Part shown: one piece after another, positions 1 to 7,197 of the stretch
How positions within the stretch are numbered: the first letter of the stretch is position 1
Layout: each line of letters starts with the position of its first letter
Source of the DNA: Phycisphaerales bacterium
GTDB lineage: Bacteria > Planctomycetota > Phycisphaerae > Phycisphaerales > UBA1924
Reading direction: 5' to 3'
Length of the DNA: 64,000 bases
Assembly (NCBI GenBank): GCA_947459215.1
Contig: CANHCQ010000007.1
Location: forward strand, 62,001-126,000
The notes under the pieces: model-generated
Databases searched by the model: none
Seen by the model: only the letters and a program-made list of their open reading frames with translations
Told to the model about the DNA's origin: nothing
Made by a program: the position numbers and the translations under genes

Positions 1-1
1 T

Positions 2-847
2 GGCATCGTGCTGAACGACGCCGACGCGGAGAATCTGGAGTTCGCCGCCGCCCGCGTTCGTGCGAGCACCGCGGAGAATTCCCCCACGCCGACCGTGACC
101 CCGATCCACGGCAACTTCGCGTTGCTGCCGCGTCGAATGGAGCAGGCTGGCCTGAGGGCCAACGCCTTTCTGGCGGATCTGGGTTTCGCGAGCAACCAGA
201 TCGATCGGGCTGAGCGTGGATTCTCGTTCGCCCGCGCCGGCCCCTTGGACATGCGTTTCGACGCCAGCCGGGGGTTGTCGGCGTTCGATCTGGTGAACCA
301 GGCTCCGGAGCGCGAGTTGGCGCGCATCCTCCGCGAATTCGGGGAAGAACCCGCGGCCGGACGGGTTGCCAGAGCCATCGTCGCCGCCCGCGCCACAGGG
401 GCGATCGCGACGACGGACGCCCTTGCCGATGTGATCCGCTCGGTGGTTTCCAAGCCGCCGGACAGTGGCATTGACCCCGCCACGCGGTCGTTCCAGGGCC
501 TTCGGATCGCGGTCAACGACGAATTGGGCAGTCTGGACGCCCTGCTGGCCGCGATCGAGTCGGCGGCCCGGAAACTTCGGCCCGATCCGCCCGGATCGGT
601 TCCGAAAACCGTCGCCGGTCCGGGGCCGCACCCCGTCCCCTGGCTCGCACCCGGCGCCCGCGTCGCGATTCTGACATTTCACAGCCTCGAAGATCGACCC
701 GTCAAAGCCCACTTTGCCGATATGTGCAAAAGTGGGTTGGCGACCGACCTCGCTCCCGGTGGCGTAACTGCCACCGAGGAAGAGAAGCGGTCCAATCCGC
801 GGGCCCGATCGGCGCGGCTGCGAGCGATTCGGCTGAATGGTGGGTGA
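2..847 (+). CDS. rsmH: 16S rRNA (cytosine-1402-N4)-methyltransferase RsmH, 5' end missing
   Basis: This is the C-terminal nine tenths of RsmH, the SAM-dependent enzyme that N4-methylates C1402 in the decoding centre of 16S rRNA. The frame is already open at the first base; a GTG at 8 is internal, because it lies in the stretch matching the family's GIDRDxxA segment (here GIVLNDADAENLEFAAAR). Visible family motifs are NFALL, RGFSF followed by GPLDMRFD near residue 80, the PATRSFQGLRIAVNDEL stretch near 160, and FHSLEDRPVK near 225, all in canonical order. The SAM-binding N-terminal glycine motif lies outside the window. In many bacteria rsmH sits directly upstream of ftsL and ftsI; here a LysM gene intervenes. 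Identification is firm. Confidence 0.95.
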   Translation, partial: GIVLNDADAENLEFAAARVRASTAENSPTPTVTPIHGNFALLPRRMEQAGLRANAFLADLGFASNQIDRAERGFSFARAGPLDMRFDASRGLSAFDLVNQAPERELARILREFGEEPAAGRVARAIVAARATGAIATTDALADVIRSVVSKPPDSGIDPATRSFQGLRIAVNDELGSLDALLAAIESAARKLRPDPPGSVPKTVAGPGPHPVPWLAPGARVAILTFHSLEDRPVKAHFADMCKSGLATDLAPGGVTATEEEKRSNPRARSARLRAIRLNGG

Positions 848-1031
848 GAACGCTGGACGATGCGCCGGCGTTCGCTAGGATCGTCCGCTTCGGGCGAAGG
901 CCCGGTGCAGGTGTTTCGCCAAGACCCGGGCAGGGAAGCCGCGGGCGGCACATTCGGGAGTCGACGCCGAGGCCGAGGAGCCTCGTCGTTGGGCGGTCAT
1001 GACGGCCGCTGCATACGGAAGGATCCGTTCA

Positions 1032-2075
1032 GTGACCCGGGAACTCAAACTCGCACTCATCGTCGGCTTCGCGATCGTCCTCACGGTGGCGATTCTGGTC
1101 AGTGACCACCTCTCCAAGGCGAGGCAGGCATCGCTTGCCGACGTCGGCGCGGCAAACGCCACCCGAGTCAGCGCCAAGCTGCCCGAAGAACCGATCAAGA
1201 GCCCCGACGACCTGCTCCCCGCCACGCTCCAGCCCGCTATGAGCGTCACCGAGCCGGTGATGACCCGGAGCGGCGAGGCCGCGGACGCATCGCAGGCAAT
1301 GCTGCCGCCTTCGAAGCAGACGCAAGTCGCCAGCGCCGAGAGCACCGCGGCGCCGGTCGTGATCGGTCTTGGCAGTGCGGCGTTGCAGACCACGCTTCTC
1401 CAGCCGGTGAGCAGCGACGCGACGTACGCCGGCCGCGACACGGTCGAGATCGCTCCCGGGAACCAGATCACGCCGACCCCGGCCGAGAAGGCCGCGACGC
1501 TCTCGCCCGCGGGTGATGCCATCCTGAAGAGTGTGGACGAGAAGAAGACCGCCGCGGAAGTCAAGTCGGAGCCGAAGCAGTCCAAAGCGGCAGCGCTTCC
1601 GATCGGCCCCAACGACAGGGCGCACACCATCGCCGAGAACGAGTCGCTCTATGCGATCGCGAAGCGGTACTACGGCAACGGAAATCTCTGGCGGCAGCTC
1701 GCTGCGGCCAATGCCGGGCGGGTCAGTGAAAACGGCTCGGCTCGTGTTGGCACCAGGATCCTGATCCCGTCCCGGGACTCGCTGCTGGGCAAGACGGACG
1801 CCAAGGCTTCGGCGAAGACCGAGTCCAAGCCCGAGCCCAAGTCCGAAGTTCGGACCGCGACCAAGCCGGATGCGAAGTCGGAATCCAAGACCGTCGCAAA
1901 GGCGTCCGATGCCAAGGCTCGCAGCTACACCGTCAAGCCCGGCGACAGCCTCGGCCGTATCGCCGCCCGCGAGCTTGGCAGCAGCAAGCGTCTGGGCGAG
2001 ATTGCGGCGTTGAACAAGATGGATCCCGATGACGATCTGCTTGTCGGTGCGATCCTGAAGCTGCCGTCGAAGTAG
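1032..2075 (+). CDS. Membrane-anchored protein with two LysM domains
   Basis: A 347-residue protein likely to hold on to peptidoglycan. A single membrane segment (LALIVGFAIVLTVAILV) lies at the very N terminus with no cleavage site, so the rest is predicted to be periplasmic. A long low-complexity linker rich in Ala, Lys, Ser and Pro follows. Two LysM domains are visible, about residues 198-247 (HTIAENESLYAIAKRYYG) and 298-346 (YTVKPGDSLGRIAARELG), separated by a K/S/E/P-rich spacer. The GTG start at 1032 is preferred because GGAAGG lies about 8 nt upstream; an in-frame ATG at 999 would add 11 residues but has no ribosome-binding site. Its place between rsmH and the ftsL-like gene suggests a role in septal wall synthesis, which is inference. 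Confidence 0.85.
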   Translation: MTRELKLALIVGFAIVLTVAILVSDHLSKARQASLADVGAANATRVSAKLPEEPIKSPDDLLPATLQPAMSVTEPVMTRSGEAADASQAMLPPSKQTQVASAESTAAPVVIGLGSAALQTTLLQPVSSDATYAGRDTVEIAPGNQITPTPAEKAATLSPAGDAILKSVDEKKTAAEVKSEPKQSKAAALPIGPNDRAHTIAENESLYAIAKRYYGNGNLWRQLAAANAGRVSENGSARVGTRILIPSRDSLLGKTDAKASAKTESKPEPKSEVRTATKPDAKSESKTVAKASDAKARSYTVKPGDSLGRIAARELGSSKRLGEIAALNKMDPDDDLLVGAILKLPSK

Positions 2076-2142
2076 TGGAAGATGGCTGCGGCCGCGTCGT
2101 ACGTTCTGCGTATCGGCGCGGTCTGGCGAGAAAGCACGAGCG

Positions 2143-2685
2143 ATGTCCGACGCACCATCTGATCCCGGCACCATGCTGAAGCTCGGCTTCGTTGTGTTGT
2201 GTGTCGGCGGCTGCGCACTCGGCATGCTGGCGCTTCGGCAGGCGGGTTTGCAGGCCGGACACGAGCTCGCCCAGACCCAGCTCCGCATCCAGAAGGCCGA
2301 CGAGGATCTGTGGAAGCTGCGGGCGGAGATCTCAACGCTTGCCGCACCCGCGCGGATCCGCGAGCTTGCCGACAAGCTCGGCCCGCTGCACGGCTTGACG
2401 CCCAGGCCGGGTACCGACGCAGGGACCGCGGAGATTTCAACCGCCTCTGGTCCGGAGATCGCCACGGTCGAGCAGAAGCCCGCCGACGGCAAGCCCAAGA
2501 CCGCGGCGAAGCCGGAAGCCAAACCGGCAGCCAAAACCGACGGCAAGCCCGCGCCCAAAGTTCAACCGAAGCAGCCCGCCAAGCCGTCGGGCCCTTCAAC
2601 GGCGCCGACGACCAAGCCCACGGCGACGCCGCCACGATCGAATACTCCCAAGCCCGAGCGCGGCCGCGCACCGGGCGTCGCCTGA
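2143..2685 (+). CDS. FtsL-like bitopic membrane protein
   Basis: A 180-residue protein with a short cytoplasmic N terminus, one membrane span at about residues 12-30 (LGFVVLCVGGCALGML), then a short heptad-like helix (about 35-70) and a long tail of Lys, Pro, Ala and Thr. FtsL is poorly conserved and is usually recognised by size, topology and position; all three fit, because the gene lies just upstream of ftsI in a division cluster. FtsL-type proteins partner FtsB and FtsQ and activate FtsWI at the septum. The basic proline/alanine-rich C terminus (about residues 105-180) is not part of the classical family and resembles the linker of the preceding LysM protein. Only 13 nt separate it from ftsI, so co-transcription is very likely. 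Confidence 0.6.
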   Translation: MSDAPSDPGTMLKLGFVVLCVGGCALGMLALRQAGLQAGHELAQTQLRIQKADEDLWKLRAEISTLAAPARIRELADKLGPLHGLTPRPGTDAGTAEISTASGPEIATVEQKPADGKPKTAAKPEAKPAAKTDGKPAPKVQPKQPAKPSGPSTAPTTKPTATPPRSNTPKPERGRAPGVA

Positions 2686-2698
2686 ATCGGACTGATCC

Positions 2699-4876
2699 AT
2701 GCAGAGCGTGACCCCGATGCGTGCAACCCCAGTGGTCGATGCCGCCCGACGCATCGATGTTTTCGCGCTGCTCATCGGCGGCGGGATGCTGTTCATCTTC
2801 TGTCTCCTGCTCGTGCGGGTCGCGTTCCTGCAGATCAGCCCATCGACAAAGCTCAAGGGCGAGATGGAGCCTCGGGTCAGTGTGCGTCAGGAGCTGCCGA
2901 TCCGGGGCGATCTGCTCGACCGACGTGGGCGTGTGCTCTCGACGACCCGCGTCGGGTATCGTGTCGTTGTCGATCCCACGCAGATGAAGCTGCCGGTGGA
3001 CGAGGCGATCGTCAGGCTCGCGAAGGCGACCGGGCAGAGCGAAGACTTTGTCGGTGGCCGCATCATCTCGCGGCTGAACGAGAACCAGCGCCGACTGGAT
3101 CTTCGAAAGAAGATCGAGCCGATCGCCGAGGTGCAGGGGCTCACGCCGGCGCTGGCCGCCCTGAAGGGTGCCCTCGCCAGTGCGCTTGGAACGGACGAAA
3201 CGACAGCGGGCGAACGCTCGATCGAGGACGAGGCGAAGGCCGTCGCTTCGGGCGGTGTCGAACCCGAGGCACCGACGCCCGCTCTCAAGCCGATCCGGTA
3301 CCTTCCGATGTCTCGCATCCTGTCGGATCAGCAGGTTGCGGATGTTCGAGCCGCGAAGATCAAGGGGGCGATTCTCGAGCGGGTAATGATCCGCGAGTAC
3401 CCCGGCGGCCCCGAGATCGCTCCGGTCGTGGGCCTGGTGGGCTTCGGGCACGTGGGAGTGCTCGGTGCCGAGAAGATGCTGAACAAGCAGCTCGCGGGCA
3501 CGCCCGGATCGGTCTCGTACACCCGCGACGCCCGCGGGAAGCCGCTGTGGATCGACCCCGGCCAGGTGAAGCCTTCCAGCCCGGGCGCCGACATGCGTCT
3601 CTCGATCGACACCGAGATCCAGCGTCTGGCGATTCAGGAACTGCAGCGAGGCGTGACCGAGGCAGACGCTGCGGGCGGACGCTTGATGGTCTTTGACCCG
3701 CTGACAGGCGAGATCCTCGCGATGGCCGATATCGTGCGGGATATTCCGGACGCCAAGCCGTACCCGTGGGTCGAGGTCAAGCCGAAACCAACGCCGACTC
3801 CGGGTGTCAAGAAGAGCAAGAAACCCGAGCCGCGTGAGCCCGAGCCCCCGCCTCCGCCGCCGGCTCGGTACGTCACGATTCACCGCCCGCCGCTCGCCAA
3901 TGAGATTCCGGCGATGCATCGGCCGCGCTGCGTCGAGGACATCTACGAACCGGGCTCGACCTTCAAGCCATTCGTCTGGTCCAGCGTGACCGAGCTGGGC
4001 AAGGCGCGGGCCGAGGAGATCTTCGATACCGAGGGAGGTCGCTGGCACACCCCATATGGCCGATACCTCGAAGACGTGACCAAGCGGGCCACGATGACTT
4101 GGCAGGAAGTTCTGATCAACTCATCGAACATTGGAATGGTGAAGGCCGCTGATCGAATCACCTTCAAACAGCTTCACGACGCGGTGCGTCGATTCGGTTT
4201 CGGTCGGAGGACCAACATCGGCCTGACCGGAGAAGCCGCGGGTCTGGTGACGGGGATGAAGGACTGGAGCAAGTACACCCAGACCTCCGTGGCCTATGGG
4301 CACGAGATCGCGGTGACGCCGGTTCAGATGGTGCGTGCGTTCAGCGCGTTCTGCCGTCCCGGCAAGATTGCGGGCACTCTACCGCCGGTGCGGCTGGTCG
4401 CGGCGGGCGCGGACGATGTGCGAGGTTCGGTGATCGAGCGCGTGCTGCCTTCGAACATCGCGATGCTGACACGCGACACGATGCGAGGCGTTGCAGCGAA
4501 GGTCGAACGCAATCTCGCCACCGATGCGAGCCACTCTGAAGGCGGCTGGAAGTACACGATGTTCGGCAAGTCTGGAACCGCCGAGATTCCGTTGACGCCG
4601 CCGCCGGGCAAGAACTTGCGCCGCCCGCGCGGGACGTCGGGCTACTTCGACGATCAGTACAACTCAAGCTTCATCGCCGGCGGCCCCGCAGAGGATCCCA
4701 AGCTGGTCGTGCTGTGCGTCATTGACGATCCGGGGCCGGGATTGATCCGTGCCCGGAAGCACTACGGGACGTACGTCGCCGGACCGGTGGTGCGCCGCGT
4801 CATGGAGCGGTCGTTGGATTACTTGGGTGTGGCACCGTCGCCTGCCCCGATGGCAAGTGTCGCGCCGAATCGCTGA
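2699..4876 (+). CDS. ftsI: Class B penicillin-binding protein, division transpeptidase FtsI/PBP2 type
   Basis: A 725-residue monofunctional transpeptidase that crosslinks peptidoglycan, here most likely at the septum given its neighbours. A short cytoplasmic tail precedes one membrane anchor (about residues 24-45), then the pedestal domain beginning RGDLLDRRGRVL. Catalytic motifs are all present: STFK with the nucleophile near S420, SSN near 475-477, and KSGT near 624. The protein is longer than usual, about 725 against roughly 550-650. Two additions explain this: an Ala/Glu-rich insert near residues 155-195, and a proline-rich block of about 45 residues (KPKPTPTP, then EPEPPPPPP) between the first transpeptidase strand and the SxxK serine. 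Assignment as FtsI rather than elongation PBP2 rests on the rsmH-ftsL context. Confidence 0.92.
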   Translation: MQSVTPMRATPVVDAARRIDVFALLIGGGMLFIFCLLLVRVAFLQISPSTKLKGEMEPRVSVRQELPIRGDLLDRRGRVLSTTRVGYRVVVDPTQMKLPVDEAIVRLAKATGQSEDFVGGRIISRLNENQRRLDLRKKIEPIAEVQGLTPALAALKGALASALGTDETTAGERSIEDEAKAVASGGVEPEAPTPALKPIRYLPMSRILSDQQVADVRAAKIKGAILERVMIREYPGGPEIAPVVGLVGFGHVGVLGAEKMLNKQLAGTPGSVSYTRDARGKPLWIDPGQVKPSSPGADMRLSIDTEIQRLAIQELQRGVTEADAAGGRLMVFDPLTGEILAMADIVRDIPDAKPYPWVEVKPKPTPTPGVKKSKKPEPREPEPPPPPPARYVTIHRPPLANEIPAMHRPRCVEDIYEPGSTFKPFVWSSVTELGKARAEEIFDTEGGRWHTPYGRYLEDVTKRATMTWQEVLINSSNIGMVKAADRITFKQLHDAVRRFGFGRRTNIGLTGEAAGLVTGMKDWSKYTQTSVAYGHEIAVTPVQMVRAFSAFCRPGKIAGTLPPVRLVAAGADDVRGSVIERVLPSNIAMLTRDTMRGVAAKVERNLATDASHSEGGWKYTMFGKSGTAEIPLTPPPGKNLRRPRGTSGYFDDQYNSSFIAGGPAEDPKLVVLCVIDDPGPGLIRARKHYGTYVAGPVVRRVMERSLDYLGVAPSPAPMASVAPNR

Positions 4877-5174
4877 CGAACGTGCTGCGACGATCCGTCG
4901 CAATGACCCCGATTTCGAGATGAAAGCGCTTACAATCGCCGTTTTCACGGGGTTTCACCGGTTCACCCCCGCCTACCGATAACAAATTGCCAGCAGTTTT
5001 TCGGATTTTTGTGTCCTCCACCCATTGCAGGAGATGGACACTGGAGTTACGATTGAGTTGTTGCGTCGGAGATCCGCCTCCCGCGTAACTGTACGATGCG
5101 TTTTCTCCCGGTTTGCCGTGGGGCGACCGGTGCTGAATGTGTTTCATTCCGGGTTTCATAGAGGAGATTGAGAG
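4877..5174. other. Intergenic region upstream of a PEP-CTERM gene
   Basis: This 298-bp gap follows ftsI and is richer in A+T than its surroundings between about 4978 and 5060. No coding frame is convincing. The start of the next gene is set by GAGGAG at 5161-5166, 8 nt before its ATG. I see no clear sigma-70 promoter with both boxes and no clear terminator for ftsI. Confidence 0.4.
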
Positions 5175-5831
5175 ATGAAGAATGTTCTGGCCTTCGTTGC
5201 CGTCGCTGGCCTCGCCACCGCCGCGCAAGCTGCCGTCACCTACACCGACGCGCAGAACGACCTGTTCGACAACGGCTTCGGCAACCTGGACATCACCAGC
5301 GTGGTCGTGAGCCATGACGCCAGCAACCTGTACGTCACGGTCAACACCCGTTCGTACCAGAACTGGACGAAGTACATGCTGTACTTCCGCACCAGCGAGA
5401 CCGTCGACGAGACCAGCAGCAACGCGTGGAACCGTCCGGTCACGCTCAACACCAACATCGACCGCTACGTCGGTTCTTGGGTTGATCAGGGCGCCAACAA
5501 CCAGCAGAACTGGTCGTACGACGGCCTGCAGTGGAACCTCGACAACACCACCAGCAACGACCAGAGCCAGACCGGCTCGAACGCTGTGACGTTCACCATC
5601 AGCCGCGCCTTCCTCGGCCTCACCGGCAACGGCACCGTGTTCTTCGATGTCGCCACCTCGGGCGGCGGCAATGACCCCGGCGTCGACCATCTCAGCCAGA
5701 GCGGCCTGGCCACCAGCGGCTGGGGCAGCCCTTCCAGCACCGGCCAGTTCGCGGCCTACGTGATCCCGGCCCCGGGCGCGTTCGCCCTCCTCGGCCTCGG
5801 CGGCCTCGTCGCCGGCCGTCGCCGTCGCTGA
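5175..5831 (+). CDS. Secreted protein with PEP-CTERM-like sorting tail
   Basis: A 218-residue exported protein of unknown function. An N-terminal signal peptide (MKNVLAFVAVAGLATAAQAA) is followed by an acidic, Asn/Thr/Ser-rich region with alternating hydrophobic residues, as in beta-sandwich surface proteins. The C terminus carries PAPGAFALLGLGGLVAGRRRR, that is a Pro-Ala-Pro-Gly box, a membrane-spanning stretch and an arginine cluster. This is the tripartite layout of PEP-CTERM/exosortase substrates. The start is secure because GAGGAG lies 8 nt upstream. A strong terminator follows 36 bp after the stop, so it is probably a single-gene unit. No exosortase is encoded in the window. The substrate or ligand cannot be told from sequence. 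Confidence 0.85.
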   Translation: MKNVLAFVAVAGLATAAQAAVTYTDAQNDLFDNGFGNLDITSVVVSHDASNLYVTVNTRSYQNWTKYMLYFRTSETVDETSSNAWNRPVTLNTNIDRYVGSWVDQGANNQQNWSYDGLQWNLDNTTSNDQSQTGSNAVTFTISRAFLGLTGNGTVFFDVATSGGGNDPGVDHLSQSGLATSGWGSPSSTGQFAAYVIPAPGAFALLGLGGLVAGRRRR

Positions 5832-5866
5832 ACGTTCTGAGTGCACGCAGATCACCTTGATCTCCG

Positions 5867-5904
5867 CAGGCCCCGGCATCGCGCCGGGGCCTGTTTGTTT
5901 TCCC
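5867..5904 (+). terminator. Rho-independent terminator
   Basis: An 11-bp perfect stem (CAGGCCCCGGC at 5867-5877 with GCCGGGGCCTG at 5883-5893) closes a 5-nt loop and is followed by TTTGTTTT. It ends the PEP-CTERM transcript. Confidence 0.9.
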
Positions 5905-5920
5905 TGATTGTTTTCAAGGA

Positions 5921-5946
5921 CCAGTGGGACCGGCCTCCGGCCGGTC
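5921..5946 (-). repeat. REP-like palindrome, reverse copy of a REPIN-like pair
   Basis: On the minus strand this reads GACCGGCCGGAGGCCGGTCC followed by CACTGG. It is the same dispersed palindrome found at 6035-6059, 10611-10635, 21644-21669 and 39238-39262. With the forward copy at 6035 it forms an inverted pair about 90 bp apart. Confidence 0.8.
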
Positions 5947-6034
5947 CTCCGGCGGGTCGTTCGCGCAAGCAGTTTCCGGCTGCTCATGCGGGGCAGATCT
6001 GTAGATGACGCGAATCCCTTGTCGCATCCGCAAA

Positions 6035-6059
6035 GACCGGCCGGAGGCCGGTCCTACTG
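6035..6059 (+). repeat. REP-like palindrome, forward copy of a REPIN-like pair
   Basis: GACCGGCCGGAGGCCGGTCC followed by TACTG, identical over the palindrome to the copy at 10611-10635. It lies in inverted orientation to the copy at 5921-5946, the arrangement seen in REP doublets. It sits about 80 bp before the ABC ATPase gene. Confidence 0.8.
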
Positions 6060-6137
6060 AAATCCAGGGAACCCAACGTCCGCCTACCCGCTACATTCTC
6101 CCGTCCGCCTTCTCTCCGGAGCCGCGCCTTGCCCCCG

Positions 6138-7103
6138 ATGATCGAGACGATCAACCTGACCAAGAAGTACGGCGATCTCGTCGCGCTCTCCAATCTCAAC
6201 CTGGTCATTAACGAGGGCGACTGCTTCGGCTTCATCGGCCCCAACGGCGCGGGCAAGACCACCACCATCAAGATCCTCGCCACGCTGCTGAAGCCCTCGA
6301 GCGGGCAGGCGAATGTTGCGGGGCTCACCATCGGCTATCAGAACCGCCAGATCAGGCCGCTGATTGGGTATGTGCCAGACTTCATGGGCGCGTACGAGGA
6401 CATGGTGGTGACGGAGTATCTCGAGTTCTTTGCCGCGTCGTACGGCATCCACGGCACGCAGCGCGACAAGGTGGTGAAGGACGTCCTCGAGCTCACCGAT
6501 CTCACGTACAAAGCCAATGCCGAGGTGAACAGCCTGAGCCGCGGCATGCAGCAGCGCCTCAGCGTCGCGCGTGTGCTGCTGCACGATCCCAAGGTCCTAC
6601 TGATGGACGAGCCGGCGTCGGGCCTCGACCCGCGTGCCCGCATCGAGATGCGAGAGCTCCTGAAAGAGCTGCGGCGGATGGGCAAGACGATCCTGATCTC
6701 GTCGCACATCCTGCCCGAGTTGGCGGAGCTGTGCAACGTGGTCGGCATCATCGAGCGAGGGCAGCTGCTCTTTTCCGGCACGGTCGATGAGATCGTCCGC
6801 CGCGCCCGCATGGGGCACATCCTGCATGTCGGCGTCACCGACCGCATCGATGACGCCGCGAAAGTGGTGGGGGGCTTTCCGGGTGTGAAGAAGGTCGCGG
6901 TGTCGGACGTGGACAGCGTGGGGAGCACGAACGGTGCGCGGCAGAAGGTGATCGTCGTGGACTTCGACGCCGCGGGGGGACGCAACTACACCGACATCCC
7001 CAACGTGCTGGTGAACGCGGGGTTCCGGCTGACGAAGTTCACGGAAGAGCCGGTGAACCTGGAGACGGCGTTCATGCGGCTGACGAAGGGGTTGGTGCAG
7101 TAG
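6138..7103 (+). CDS. ABC transporter ATP-binding protein (ABC-2/NatA-CcmA type)
   Basis: A 321-residue ATPase that would power an ABC transporter from the cytoplasmic face. Motifs in order are Walker A GPNGAGKTTT, a Q-loop region before DFMGAYEDM, signature LSRGMQQRLSVAR, Walker B VLLMDEPASGLDP and the switch histidine in SSHILPEL. The roughly 100-residue C-terminal extension is typical of exporters that pair with ABC-2 permeases. No permease gene is adjacent, so its partner must lie elsewhere. I place the start at ATG 6138; a TTG at 6129 would add three residues and has CGGAG 8 nt upstream, so it cannot be excluded. A TACATT hexamer lies about 40 nt upstream. The transported substrate is unknown. 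Confidence 0.9.
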   Translation: MIETINLTKKYGDLVALSNLNLVINEGDCFGFIGPNGAGKTTTIKILATLLKPSSGQANVAGLTIGYQNRQIRPLIGYVPDFMGAYEDMVVTEYLEFFAASYGIHGTQRDKVVKDVLELTDLTYKANAEVNSLSRGMQQRLSVARVLLHDPKVLLMDEPASGLDPRARIEMRELLKELRRMGKTILISSHILPELAELCNVVGIIERGQLLFSGTVDEIVRRARMGHILHVGVTDRIDDAAKVVGGFPGVKKVAVSDVDSVGSTNGARQKVIVVDFDAAGGRNYTDIPNVLVNAGFRLTKFTEEPVNLETAFMRLTKGLVQ

Positions 7104-7197
7104 TTTCAGGGAGTTTCTGGCTCAAGTCTCGTCGCAACGCCTGCTTACCGACGCGGTACACTCTGAGCGAGGCAACGCCTCGTTCCGGAGATTCCGC

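Noticed and set aside
7170-7190. GCGAGGCAACGCCTCG hairpin before the prolyl oligopeptidase gene
   Set aside because: A short stem without T-run between a TACACT word and the start codon; too little to call an attenuator or operator.
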